A DNA stretch of 64,000 nt from Panopea generosa (GCA_029582155.1 CM055903.1:43105769-43169768); one strand, 5' to 3'. Shown: positions 1 to 12,326, counted from the first letter of the stretch. The notes: generated by a model from the sequence alone, not told the origin. A program made the numbers and translations.

Positions 1-302
1 CAATGTCAATGGCGCGAAATTTAAAAGTGTAAATCTCACCATTCGAAATTTTGGTTAAAGTTTTTAGTTCAATGTATGAGTATTGCAGTTATAAGGCCTG
101 TTTGTTTGTTTGTTTGTTTGGATTGATTAGCAGCCGCAATCAAATTTGTACTTTTGTGACAAATATCGAAATATTCGAGCGCGCTGTCCCTTCGACAATT
201 CTTGCTTTTATTAAGATCCTTTTCAACAAGGACCTACATTTCTATCTAATTCCTTGCTTTCAATTATACACCCTGTACAATAAAATAAATATTGAGAATC
301 AG
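1..302. other. AT-rich leader, no gene seen
   Basis: No coding signal was recognised. A short GTTT microsatellite lies at about 98-120. The last bases already resemble the minisatellite that follows. Confidence 0.5.
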
Positions 303-1085
303 TGGTGAAGGCCATTCCCTGGCTATGATATAGTGGAGAATGTTGTTTAGTATGACATACTTGTGGAATCTGTTACCGGTATTTGGAGAGTGTTGTTTAG
401 TGTGGTGTAGTTGTGGAATCCGTTACCGGTATTTGGAGAGTGTTGTTTAGTGTGATTTAGTTGTGGAATCCGTTACCGGTATTTTGAGAGTGTTGTTTAG
501 TGTGACTTAGTTGTGGAGTTCGTTACCGGTATTTGGAGAGTGTTGTTTAGTGTGACTTAGTTGATGAATCTGTTACCGGTATTTGAAGAGTGTTGTTTAG
601 TGTGACTTAGTTGTGGAATCTGTTACTGCTGTATGGAGAGTGTTGCTTAGTGTGATTTAGTTGTGGAATCCGTTACCAGTATTTGGAGAGTGTTGTTTAG
701 TGTGACTTAGTTGTGGAGTTCGTTACCGGTATTTGGAGAGTGTTGTTTAGTGTGACTTAGTTGTGAAATCTGTTACCGGTATTTGAAGAGTGTTGTTTAG
801 TGTGACGTAGTTGTGGAATCTGTTACCGCTGTATGGAGAGTGTTATTTAATGTGATTTAGTTGTGGAATCTGTTACCGGTATTTGGAGAGTGTTGTTTAG
901 TGTGATTTAATTGTGGAATCCGTTACCGGTATTTGGAGAGTGTTGTTTAGTGTCATTTAGTTGTGGAATCCTTTACCGGTATTTCAAGAGATTTGTTTAG
1001 TGTCATTTAGTTGTGGAATCCGTTACCGCTATATGAAGAGTGTTGTTTAGTGTGATTTAGTTGTGGAATTCGTTACCGGTATTAT
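303..1085. repeat. 50-bp minisatellite, about 15-16 copies
   Basis: The phrase TTGTGGAATC recurs exactly every 50 bp (for example near 361, 411 and 461). Each unit carries the 8-bp palindrome TACCGGTA followed by ATTTGGAGAGTGTTG. Units differ by scattered substitutions and keep register throughout. There is no coding potential. Confidence 0.95.
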
Positions 1086-1104
1086 ATTAGGTGTTGTCAA
1101 AGTA

Positions 1105-1745
1105 CAGTGTGTGGTCTATAATTAAGGATTCTTCCCGGTTTGTGATAAGTTTAGTCATAAGAGTCGTTCCCGTGCTGTTATAAAATATAGTATGTGATTT
1201 AGAGTTTTTTCCATCCCGGGTTATGATAAAGCGAAGTGTGTAAAGTCATTCCCGGGTTGTGATAGTGTACAGTGTGTGGAAGCCGTTCCCGGGTTTTGAT
1301 ATTGTACAGTGTCTGAAAGTCATTCCCTGGTTGTGATATTGTACAATTAGTGAAAGCCATTCCCGGGTTGTGATATTGTAGAGTGTGTGGAAGCTGTTCC
1401 CGGGTTGTGATATTGCACAGTGTGTGAGAGCCATTCCCAGGTTGTGATATTGTACTGTGTATAAACCATCCCTGGTTGTAATATTGTACAGTATGTGAAA
1501 GCCATTACCGGGTTGTGATATTGTACTGTGTGTAAGCCATCCCGTGTATTGATATTGTGCAGTGTTTGAAAGCCATTCCCGGTTTATGATTTTGTACAGT
1601 GTGTGGAAGTCATTCCCGGGTTGTGATATTGAACAGTGTGTGGAAGTCATTCCCGGGTTGTTATATTGTACAGTGTGTAAAAACCATTTCCGGGTTGTGA
1701 TATTGTACATTTTGTGTTCTATGGATAATTGCCCCATCTTGAGTC
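1105..1745. repeat. ~37-bp minisatellite related to the previous array
   Basis: About 13-15 units of 36-38 bp have the core TTCCCGGGTTGTGATATTG followed by ACAGTGTGTGGAAG. The array from about 1215 is regular; 1105-1215 is more diverged. The unit resembles a shortened form of the 50-bp unit upstream (shared TGTGGAA, then a palindromic CCGG core, then a TTG-rich stretch). A 163-codon minus-strand frame across it is judged to be a by-product of the repeat, because the unit length is not a multiple of three. Confidence 0.9.
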
Positions 1746-2242
1746 GTGATAAAATGGAACATATAATATAATGTAAAAATTGTTTCTGCGCTGTGATGAT
1801 AAATTGTAATGTAGTCTTATGTGCGATTTCGTTTGTGAATGCGCATAACCGGATGTATTGTGAGAGCGCCCTTATAATTTAAAACGAAAAGGCTTGTAAA
1901 TTTGTGAGAATAATAATTGATATATATTTTGGTGAAAGCGCACATATGATGAAAACGGAAACTACCGTGTAAGCTTTGAAGGGTGTTATTACAATACACT
2001 CAAAGATATATGAAAACGAAACATAGTTATCATGAGTGTATATACCCATATCCTACAATTTGGTATTATATCTAGTGTGTAAGTTTGGTGAGGATTCAAT
2101 GACAACTTTGATTTTTTTATACTTCTTCTCTATTCCTCCTCCAGGTTAATTGATTTTAAAGCTAATGCGTGATTTGGTTAACCACATTGCATGCAGTCAA
2201 GCTAATACCATATTGAACTCTGTTGACGCAGCAAATATATAT
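1746..2242. other. Unannotated AT-rich spacer
   Basis: No gene, repeat family or RNA gene was recognised between the minisatellite and the left end of the DNA transposon. Confidence 0.5.
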
Positions 2243-2277
2243 GGGCCGTTCTCCAGGAAAACCGGGCTTAATGACAT
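2243..2277 (+). repeat. Left terminal inverted repeat of the DUF7869 transposon
   Basis: It begins GGGCCGTTCTCCAGG and pairs with 6725-6759. Confidence 0.88.
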
Positions 2278-3104
2278 TTTTTGACAATTTTTTTTTTTTT
2301 ATTTTCGTATTAAACAAAGTTTCCTGAACATAAAACTGCTTTCATTTTTATTGTACGACGATTATTTTTTCTTATTTCAACGTTTTTCTGCGAGAGGTAT
2401 AATAATGCACGACGTCAATGTGCAACGTCAATGTACGACGTTTTACGTTATGTTTCAGAAAATAAAATGACGTTATTTTGCGCGCAAACAATACCGCGAT
2501 GGCAATAACAACTCTTAGTAATTCTGTATACCTTGATGATTGAAAAGAAATTGACACAACGTATCGAATCAAGCACAAATTCAAAGATGTGAATAAAAAA
2601 ATAATCAAAACTGTACTTGTATTTCTTCAACGATCATAACTGTAGTTATATATAAACATACAAGATGACGATACATATAGGTTTTGCTTTTATAATAACC
2701 AAATCACCATCAACGCTCAACATAATTTCACATCACATTTACCCACTTATCTCATAGAAGGTAGATAACATTTACGTCGGAAATCAAGAGTACAGTTCCC
2801 GATATTTTCAAACTACCAAATGAAAGTTATAACGAATATACAATGATAATGAACTTGCATAAATTTCACATTCAGATCATAACTACCCTATCGCGTAGAG
2901 GATGCTCATATACTCAATATAGTTATGTGTATGTTACTGACTTAATTCAAACGCTTATTTATAAATTAAAACATTGAAATTCATCATGTTTAATGTAGTT
3001 TTAATTGATATTGTTTTATTTTGAACGAAACCAAGTGATCATGGTGACATTGGCCATACAAATCAGATACACTTTTTAAAGTCTGTCAATAGGCGCTGGG
3101 CACG

Positions 3105-6100
3105 TTAAGTCTTGGTACGTCGAGCAAACGGTCTGACAACTCTATGGAAGTATTGTTGACGCTCCCTGGACAAGCCCTCGGGAGCGATAATATCTGGCAT
3201 AGCATCTTCTTCGAAGGTGAAGTCACGAGACTTTAACAAATTCAATAAAGTCTCGTCGGCGTCGAAGGCTTTCTTTACTTTCACAACACCGGGCTCTGCA
3301 GACGTCATCATGAAGTATTGGTATTGCCTGTATGAATAGATCATTTCAAACAATAAAAAAACGCAATCTGGTGAAATAATCAAATTATATTTTCCATTAA
3401 AGATCCGTCGTTACAGCATTTATTTTGATAAAATAATATCACTATTTTTAAGTGATAAATCATGTCTTTATTTTTCATAAGGAATTCTCTCAATAAGGTC
3501 TATTTTATTTACATAAAATGTGTATTAAAATAATAGCTATATTTTTATAATATAATACCTGAAATTAGTTGTCGAACTTCACTTTTTAAACGACAAAGGT
3601 TAGTAGTCTAATGACATTTATTTTTCTATCAAATCTATTATTTCAGAAATGGTGTTTCACTAAAAACTAATAAAATCATGTAACCTAAGTAACTAAAATT
3701 TAACACATGCGACGTTTATGTGTTTACAAGCGTTAAATATTTTTCTTTTTTGGTTTTATGCTATTGAAATACGTTTTTTCATTACTCAGTATATAACTAG
3801 GAAGACATACTGTGTGTATGAAGTAAATGTTTAGGTAAACTATACCTTACTACTCGTAACGGGCGGAATACTAGTCCGAGAAACGATTTCCAGTCACGCC
3901 ATTGCCAGGATGGATACCGGACCGCAACATTTGTTGACGATGATTTGTTGACAACATCTTCAAGCTGACCTATGGTATCACAGTCAGTACGTCGATAGAG
4001 TTTCTTCAAAGAGGCAAAGCCACTGTCCACCGAACAGCGTGCATGGCCGGGCACTTGCATCATGTACTCTATGCGTTGGTGTTTTCTGGTCATTACTCGC
4101 CACATAAAATAACCAAGTACATACTGGTTTTTGTTCTGACCTGAAGTTAAAGTATGTGAAATAATAATTTATTTAAAATTTACATATTTTGTTAGCTCAC
4201 TTATCATTAAATAATAGTGTTTTTCCTTGAAAACTTACAGGGTAAATTTACATGCGTGTTTCCAATTACATGTAGTTATAGTAATAGTGTAATCGTTAGC
4301 CAATATGTTCGTTGTACTCCAAGTTCATTATCATTGTATACATTTATAGATAACCAAAAGTCAAAATGAATTTTACATGCTAGATAGTAATGATGAAAAA
4401 TAAGTCGGACATAAAAGAAAAAAATCTAAAATTTACCTGGGCAGTTGTCTGCATGTATAGTACAAGTTGTCTCGCCACTGCCGTGCGACTGTAAAGCCCA
4501 GTCGATCATCGATATTACAGAGTTCGGATCGTGAGTTGATGTTCCATCTTTTCCAATCGTCTCGTTTTCATCGATTAAGAAATTCAATTGCCGGGGAACT
4601 CCGTCCAGACGAAATCGAAATATCTGTATTTTTCTAAGCGTTGTAAAATACAATGGGCCCATGTGCCTGGCGCGATGGGGTAAACATACATTTTGGCTGA
4701 AATCAAACGTATAGTGTACATATTGTTCTGCCTCAGAGATGCCATTGGCTTGTTTGGCTAATTTAATACATGTGTTATATACTTCTCTTTCTGTTTGCGC
4801 CTGCAATATATGTTCTTTCATTTTGTTTGTAGATTCCAACTTTTCTTCTTCAGTAACAGAATCCATTATGCCTTTTCTCATTTTCTCACAAGAAGCACAT
4901 ACATCGCCTCTAGGTGTCGCTATTTTTAAATGAGAAAGACATGTATTCTATACATTGCAAAATGTGGTATATTTTACAGAACGGCATTCTGGGCTCTTTT
5001 CAATACAACCAGCAACATATTTTTCATGGACACATTTTTTTGTTGTATCACTTGGCAAATAAATTGGAGGTATATTATCCCGTCCCCTTGGAGCAGCTGG
5101 CTGTGGCATCCCGAATTCGTCTGCGTAATTCGAAATGAATTGAACGACCTATTTGATGTCATCAAATTTAAGGGGCTTAGCTGGTTTCTGTCCTGTATTT
5201 GCATGTGTTCTTGGGATTGCGCCGTGTTTACTGATGAGTGTCATAATGTTTTGAAGGCTGTGTTTACCTATGTCAAAAACAAGTTTGAATGTGTTCCCAC
5301 ATACATGTTTTCCAAGAAAAAAATACTCATTTCTTACTCTCTGTCTTTTCTTTCCACGTTTTGTTGATTCATTGTCTGAACAATCAACCAGTGTTGCCAT
5401 AATGTGCATTTCTTTGTCACTTTTTTCCATTTCACGCACATCCAATACGTGTTTGTAATTATCTCGCTCTTTAAAATGTGTATGACAGTTGTTATGGCAA
5501 CCACACCCAGTAAACATAAATTGCCTAATTCTCTGTACATCTTGGTCACCCTCTAACATTACATTATCATCTTGAGGGTCATGCTCTCTTTCTTCGTCAC
5601 TATCTGAATTCGCCCTTTCTTCACATACGGTTGCTAGAAAGTGTCTTGCTCGTTCATCAACATTCAGTTGCATGTCATTTTCATCAATGAAACCATCATC
5701 ATGAACGGCTTCATTGTCCTCACTGTCACTGGCTTGTGAAGCAAATGGGGTAGAAATTGGTGTTTTCCCAAAATGTTCGGAGAACAAACTCTCTAGCTCC
5801 TAAAAATAGAAACAAATAAAAGACTGATACAATATGTAATAAAAATCGATAGTATGTTAGATGTGTTAACGAAACTCATAATCTATATTTTGGAATCAAA
5901 TGCCACATATTAACATTTAAAATGAGTCATTATAAAACTAATTAGGGTTTGAGATATGAAAAAAAAACAAAGTAAAAAAAAATTAATTTGCATCTCATGG
6001 CATCCGAACTCGACTTTCCTGGACAACAGTCCATGGCTATAACCACTACGCCACCGCGCCTATTACGTCAAAATGGAATCGTTAGCGATTGATATTATGT

Positions 6101-6590
6101 ACAGATGTAACGGCACGTCATAAATTCATATGCAGTTTTGTTTTTTCATTTTTTTAATATATATGCATTACATTTACAATAAAAAATGTTTCATTTAAAA
6201 TCGTAACGATGGCACGATTTAACTTTCTACTAGGTCTAATGAACACGTTTTTGTACATTTTACATACTGCATAGTTGGTGGGTGGGGAGTGCTAGGATTC
6301 ATTATCATTTCAATGCCATTTTTAAATATTTTAGTGTCATTTTAAAGACAGTTTATATGTACACGATTTCAAATTGAATTCATTCCTTAGTTTATAATTT
6401 ATCAGATAACATCGCAGATTTTTATTTTATAACAAACAATTTACCATACATGTGTAAATGAATCGACAATTTACTGGCCAGTATTGCAAAGTGTAAAACA
6501 CTATTAACATTAAAGTCCTTATGTAAAATTAAATATTTACTTAAAAAATACAAATGTTAACTGTTAGCTTACCTCTATATCACTGTCCAT
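3105..6590 (-). pseudogene. DUF7869-family transposase, four exons, two in-frame TAG
   Basis: Exons read 6590-6573 (MDSDIE), 5799-4437, 4140-3846 and 3327-3105, all bounded by GT/AG with phases that join exactly, giving 1,899 bp or 632 codons. Residues 1-80 are acidic and low-complexity. A cysteine cluster CGCHNNC lies at residues 105-111, followed by a basic stretch and an HVC motif near 173. The C-terminal half shows an RNase-H-like pattern: LIDE (D416), HADNCPGQNKNQY split across the intron (D457), and GHARCSVDSGF (D499), so D416/D457/D499 are the likely catalytic acids. The end carries GLSRERQQYFHRVVRPF, typical of the family. TAG codons at 5149-5151 (residue 223) and 4948-4950 (residue 290) are the only interruptions; the frame is unbroken between them. 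The second stands where W is plausible (TGG to TAG). Function: cut-and-paste transposition of the surrounding element; family assignment rests on motif recall. Confidence 0.82.
5990..6062 (-). repeat. tRNA-derived SINE head in the transposase intron
   Basis: On the minus strand a box A-like TGGCGTAGTGG and a box B-like GAGTTCGGATGCC are spaced as in a tRNA gene. The arms do not pair well enough for a functional tRNA. It lies inside the 773-bp first intron of the transposase, so it inserted into this copy or came with its ancestor. Confidence 0.5.
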
Positions 6591-6724
6591 CTAGAAAATC
6601 CGAGTTATCCTTGATAAATTTATAATATAAAATTTAAAAAGACACATTCAAAGTTTATGTTAGCGAAATGTTACGTGTTTTATGACGTCGTTACTTTGGC
6701 CGGGATTTCCTCGACGTCATAACT

Positions 6725-6759
6725 ATGTCAATAAGCCCGGTTTTCCTGGAGAGCGGCTC
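6725..6759 (-). repeat. Right terminal inverted repeat of the DUF7869 transposon
   Basis: Read on the minus strand it begins GAGCCGCTCTCCAGG and matches the left end over 35 bp with about three mismatches. Confidence 0.88.
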
Positions 6760-7892
6760 ATATGTAATATGTAACAATGATAACTTGCTGCAGTCATAAC
6801 TATGGATATATAGGGATTAAGTTAGGGTATATTTATATAAATATATATATTTGTTTTGCGATAATATTTCCTCTGTATATTAATGTAATTTTTATTTGAT
6901 AAATAGTAACATGTGTACATAAAGGCCATTGCAAACGTGTATACGATGTAGTAATCATTGTATAATGTTAAAGGTTTTGACATCGTTTGGAAAGCACTAA
7001 TTGATGCTAAACACTGTATACTATGTGGAGTTCAGTGTATAATGTTTAAGTACTGATCTTGTATTTCAGTAACAAACAAAGTGCCATTCCTGTTAGATGA
7101 ATTCAACACCTGACCAATGACACAATCAGAAGTATTTCATATTGTTTAATCATAGCTACAGTATGTTTATGTAATAATTACGTTATTTGATGACATTCGC
7201 GAATATAAATTATGGTCATACATTTATCATTGTTGTCTTTCATCACCATTTGTGACAAAATGACCAAGGATTGACAACCCGCTAGCATAGAATACAAATA
7301 TACTCAAAAATAAAACTTGCAATTATATTACATATATATCTACATAAATTTTTCATGCTAAGCATAAATTAAGTATCCATACAACGTATGCCATTAATTT
7401 ACATTTAAGGCTAAATGAAATATAAATTATTGTTGCAAAATTAATTGTGCACAAATCCTTTATAATTACATTTATGCAATAAACGTCACAAGGACCTATT
7501 ATTCATACTGAACATGAATATTATAAAACATCTTTAAAATCTACCAAGCAAAAAGTTTAAAAAACGTAATCAATTTTTATTACCTGCTCTTATGAAATCT
7601 TGTTCTTACTGAAACCGATAATTTAGGCAAAGTAAACTAAGATCTATATATTTTATTACACCATTAAACATTAATGTAGTCTGATCATTGTATTGTTATT
7701 TCCAAAATATATATCATTTGTTTCACACACGTTGTACTGGACTAATATTAATGAAAATCAGGAAACTAAGTAATGTGTTGTTGTATAAACGCAATCAAAT
7801 TGTAAATTGAACCATTTTCTTAAATCAAATATGCTCGGAAACCAGAGCTCTGTATATCTTTTCAGTCGAGAATTAACAGTTTTAGCGACGTC
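6760..7892. other. Unannotated AT-rich DNA
   Basis: Nothing was recognised beyond AT-rich sequence without long frames. Confidence 0.5.
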
Positions 7893-8276
7893 GATTTTAA
7901 TTAGTCTACAAGACGTTTGCATGCACCACGTATGCTAGTTTCAAGTTAGCAATGTGATCCTAATTAGTCTACAAGATGTATGCATGCTACACGTATGCTA
8001 GTTTCAAATCAGCAATGTGATCCTAATTTGTCTAAAAGATGTATGAATGCTACACAAATGCTAGTTTCAAATTAGCAATGTGATCCTAATTAGTCTACAA
8101 GATGCATGCATGCTACACGTATGCTAGTTTCAAATTAGCAATGTGATCCTAATTAGTCGACAATATGTATGCATGCTACACGTTTGCTAGTTTCAAATTA
8201 GCAATGTGATCCTAATTAGTCCACAATATGTATGCATGCTACATGTATGCTAGTTTCAATTAAATTAGCAATTTGA
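7893..8276. repeat. ~63-bp minisatellite, six copies
   Basis: The unit contains TAATTAGTCTACAAGATG, TATGCATGCTACACG, TATGCTAGTTTCAAATTAGC and AATGTGATCC in order. The six copies are close to identical apart from point changes. There is no coding potential. Confidence 0.93.
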
Positions 8277-8589
8277 TTTCTTTCTGAGCGTTCAATAACT
8301 TCTTTCCAATTTTAGTAAGAGCGACCTAAAAACTGTGTCATTTCTAACCACAACTAAATAGTCTTAATGTTTTGATGGTTATAACATTCAGATAATCAAA
8401 CTCAAGGACAAAAAACTGAAGGTGTATCTGTGTAACCCATGTAATAACAGCATTTTACAATCAAGCAAGTGCTTCAAGAACTTGTTTTGTATTTTACCCT
8501 TATAGACATTAATACCAGATTTAGTTCGAATCGTGTGAAAACTGACACTGGTGCTGTTTACAATGCAAACATCAGAAAGTTTTGCGTAG

Positions 8590-9375
8590 CCTTAGAACAA
8601 TAAATATGATTTATTTTCAACAATAATCACGTAACCCTGGGACAATAACTATGCATGTTCATTATTCGTTATTCAGAGATGTTCATGTAATCCTAGCACA
8701 ACCCCTATGTCTGCATACACTCGTTATTCAAACAAGTTTATGCTATCCTTAGAAATATCTCTGTCTGCATAAACGGTTTATTCGGAACTGTTTTATTAAC
8801 TCTGGGTCAATAAATATATCGATTCGTTATTCAGAAATTGCACGTAACGCTAGTGAAATATATATGTATCAACAAACTCTGTGTTTGGAAATTAACTCGT
8901 AAACCTTGGTTAGGTAAACGACAATAATCACGTATCCCTTAAACAATAACCATGTCGATTCATAACTCTTTATTCAGAAATAGCACGTAACCCTAATGAA
9001 ATATTTATGACTGTTCAAACTCTTTGTTTGGAAATTTACTCGTAAACCTGGGTTAGGTAAACGACAATAATCACGTATCCCTTAAAAAATAACCATGTCG
9101 ATTCATAACTCTTTATTCAGAAATAGCACGTAACCCTAATGAAATATTTATGACTGTTCAAACTCTTTGTTTGGAAATTTACTCGTAAACCTGGGTTAGG
9201 TAAACGACAATAATCACGTATCCCTATGACAATAACCATGTCGATTCATAACTCTTTATTCAGAAATAGCACGTAACCCTAATGAAATATTTATCACTGT
9301 TCAAACTCTTTGTTTGGAAATTTACTCGTAAACCTGGGTTAGGTAAACGACAATAATCACGTATCCCTATGACAA
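8590..9375. repeat. Satellite with 55-bp monomers and a 143-bp higher-order unit
   Basis: From 8918 the phrase ACGACAATAATCACGTATCCC returns at 9061, 9204 and 9347, exactly 143 bp apart, with nearly identical copies. Within each 143-bp unit two diverged sub-units (about 55 and 88 bp) share CACGTAWCCC, an AATA-rich centre and an ACTCTTT(A/G)TT word. Upstream, from about 8590 to 8830, more diverged ~55-bp monomers follow one another singly. This is the layout expected when a monomer array gives rise to a higher-order repeat. Confidence 0.85.
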
Positions 9376-9550
9376 TACATATGTCTATTCAGAAATGGTC
9401 GGATGCCGGATGCTGACCTGAAAAGGTGGAATTATTCGGCCATTTTTATTTTTTGTCAATAGATCAAGCGATTTGAAAAAATAACGCTTTAAAATGAAGC
9501 GTGTGCATTTTAAATATAAACCTCCCAAAATAAAAAGACTTACGTTTGAA

Positions 9551-9672
9551 GGCAACAGGTCAAGGCTACGGATGGTGCGACGAGAGGCTGTGTAAATAGC
9601 TACTGGCGCTGCAAAATTCAAAACTGAATCGCAAGAGCCGTCGGCTAGTGACGCTATCATGCAAGAATCTAC
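9551..9672 (-). CDS. Candidate coding exon of unknown function
   Basis: This stretch is richer in GC and CpG than its surroundings. On the minus strand it is open, containing CMIASLADGSCDSV and APVAIYTASRRTIRSLDL, and ends at a strong donor, AAAC followed by GTAAGTC. The acceptor is not clear (an AAAAAG upstream is weak). I do not recognise the peptide. It could be an isolated exon of a host gene, a gene fragment or chance. Confidence 0.3.
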
Positions 9673-10585
9673 AGGCACTTCTTTTTATTTAACTAAAGGT
9701 ATATGCTATAAATAATATATATATATATATATATATTTAATAATATTAAATCGATATATGTCATTTGACCTGCTATATGGGATTCGATTATCTCTACCCA
9801 TTTGCGATGGTCGCCATAATTTATCTAGTAGATTTGATTAATAAAACTGGATTTATTGTGTTCAATATAGGGTTAACAAAAAACATTTGTCTATGTTAAC
9901 AATAAAACAACTTTAATAACTTCGTATATGACAGATAAAGAAAATGATGCTCTGAAACTACACAATCCAAAAGTGTTATATTCCTCAAATTACCCCACCC
10001 ACTTTTTTACCATTTACTCGTAAATATTATGTTAGCATTTTTACAGTAGAACATTTAAATACATACTGTTCCAATTTAAAATCACCATAAACTAGCATTG
10101 ACATTATACGATTTGTTTACAGAAACATAAATATATCATGTATATTTTCCATGCGACGCTATTGCGAAAACACATCTCTGCACCGTTTAATATGATAATT
10201 GCTGTGTTGATTGTTTATTGGGGATAGAAGGGGGACAGTCAAATTGAAAAGCCTATCTAGCACAGCATTTTGCGAAATGTCGATCTATAAAATTTTACAC
10301 CTTACTTTAAGAGTGGTAGCTGGTCTTGAAAAGCGGTATATTTGGCCTCCCGTTGGTTGGATCACACGTATAGTAATTCTTACAGATTTATATTTTTATA
10401 TGGTTATATACCCATAAATGTAAAGATTGATCAGGCTCGTAAATATGAATTAAGCTCTTTTTAAACCATGTGTCCTTTTAAATCGGCCCATGTGCATAAT
10501 TTGTTAAATGATTTTTACTATAACGTTTGAGATTTGAGAGGTTTCTTTTTATAAAGATTTCATTAACATGTGTTTTTTTTTGCAG
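9673..10585. other. AT-rich spacer with a TA microsatellite
   Basis: A TA run lies at about 9713-9736. No gene or repeat family was otherwise recognised. Confidence 0.5.
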
Positions 10586-11707
10586 ATAGCAGTTCTTACA
10601 TAGAGAAGAAAAGGAAGCTGTTACAGAGATGAGAGGGTATCCGTACAGATTTATTAAATACAACGGTGGAAGAGATGTCTCCTGCACCATTTATATGTTA
10701 CTTTTGTGGTGTTGTTGAAGAAAAGATTTTGCACTGCTGGGATTGTGGTTCAACAGCATATTTTTGTGTAGACTGTTGCAGAACTGTCCACAAAGGTATG
10801 GCTTTCATAATCCCAATAGGTGGAATGTATCTTTGTATATTCATTGACCAAACATTTACGTTAACTAATCAATAGAACAGCACTCTAGATAAGTTGCATT
10901 TTTGCGAACGCAAACAAAAATGATCATGTATGACCTTATTTTGAAGATCAAGCGTATTAATACTCCACAAAGAAACTTAATGTACGCACTGTGTATCGTA
11001 ATAATTACCGTAAAGTAAAGTATTCAAACAAAAATTGACCAAAGCGATTGAAACGGGTTATCAATTTTTCGTCCTTTACATATTCTTAAAGTTTATCAAA
11101 AAGTTATAAACTAGTCAATGTTTTTTTTTTTCAAAATGGCGTCGCAAATGCGGAGAAACGTTGCAAGGTACAACAAACAAAAACTTTACTCGATTATTTC
11201 GGAAATAATCAAAATCATATCTCGAAACATAGAGTCAATGTGGAAAAGTATGTTATAATGCCATTATTAAATGAGTTTATTGATAAATATGTATCATGAT
11301 CTGACAAGAAATGAAATAAACAACATGATGGGCAAACTGAACGATAAGACATTGAATGGAAAGACAAATTTCCATGGTTTGTCATCAAGCTTAATTGCTA
11401 TTTTTTCATTCTAGTCAATTTGTTTTGGTATGTTCCTAGTCAGCTAATATTAAATGCAGAAGATTAAAATGATATTTGTTGTTTATGTAACCTGTTTTAC
11501 AATCGCTGTCTAAATAGTCAAATTTATTTGGTAATCAAAATCACTGATAAAAGTAAAATACTCCATTGGCTAAAACTTTATCTAGAGTTCTGTAGAACCG
11601 TCACAATATGCTTTAATACAATATATAGCTACATGTATTCATATTAGTTCCTCTTACTTATACTATTACCGTTGACCTGGATAACTATTCCAGCTGAACT
11701 TGCTTTT

Positions 11708-12041
11708 AAGCTCACCTGAGCAATGCTCAAGGTGAGCTTTACTGGTCGCCTGTTGTCTGTCGTCCGTCCGTGAATATTTTGTTGTGTGCATTCTGTCACC
11801 CGCATTTTTTATTGGAATCTTCACCAAACTTATATTGTATTTATATAACCATAATATCTTGATCAAGTTCTTGAACTGGCCATATCGGATAATCAATGTC
11901 AGAGTTATGGACCTTAAAACAAAAAACATGCACCAAATTTAAAAGTCTGAGGTATGGCCCTTGTATTATCAAAAATTACCTTCTTTGTCATTGTCTCCTC
12001 GGCAACAAGTGAGCTCTTTAGGGCCAATCTGGCACTCTTGT
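11708..12041. mobile_element. Short non-autonomous element with hairpin end
   Basis: It starts with AGCTCACCTGAGC and a complementary GCTCAAGGTGAGCT, followed by GTCGTCCGTCCG, and ends near GGCCAATCTGGCACTCTTG. The same hairpin end occurs in the opposite orientation at 17696-17720 and near 18400-18427. The element sits in a KDZ intron; its right end stops about 10 bp before the acceptor of exon B, so it contributes pyrimidine-rich sequence to that splice site. Confidence 0.6.
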
Positions 12042-12326
12042 TATTTTACAGACTTCGTTATCCAGTTCACATTTTGAAGCATGTGTTGGACGAAAGAACA
12101 GAACCACTGACTGTAATGTATGACATAGCATGTATTTTGCATAGACATTTACAGATTTGTTCATATTTTTATGTTTTTAGCACACATGAGCAAAGGTGAA
12201 GTTGAACTGTTCTGATTGCCTTGTGTTTTGTCCATTTTCGGCCATCCATAAATATAAAGGTTGCATGCACTAAAACTGCACTTTTTGTTAGAGTAAATCT
12301 GTTGAATTGTCTATAGTTGCACTATA

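Larger units (their letters stand above)
2243..6759 (-). mobile_element. 4.5-kb DNA transposon with DUF7869-type transposase
   Basis: The two ends are inverted repeats: 35 bp at 2243-2277 match the complement of 6725-6759 with about three mismatches (shared core CTCCAGGAAAACCGGGCTTA). Both ends are flanked by ATAT, a possible 4-bp target duplication, although it is palindromic and lies in AT-rich DNA. Both subterminal regions are rich in GACGTC/ACGACG words (2407-2452 and 6681-6720), plausible transposase binding sites. A single spliced transposase gene occupies the minus strand. The element looks young: only two premature stops interrupt a 632-residue frame. Assignment to a named superfamily is not made; the protein matches the DUF7869 domain family as I recall it. 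Confidence 0.85.

Noticed and set aside
1246-1737. 163-codon minus-strand frame with QPGN and ITTRE repeats
   Set aside because: It lies wholly within the ~37-bp minisatellite whose unit is not a multiple of three, and the peptide repeats drift in register.
4739-5458. Plus-strand frames of 60-145 codons
   Set aside because: They are antisense to the DUF7869 transposase exon, which has splice sites and family motifs.
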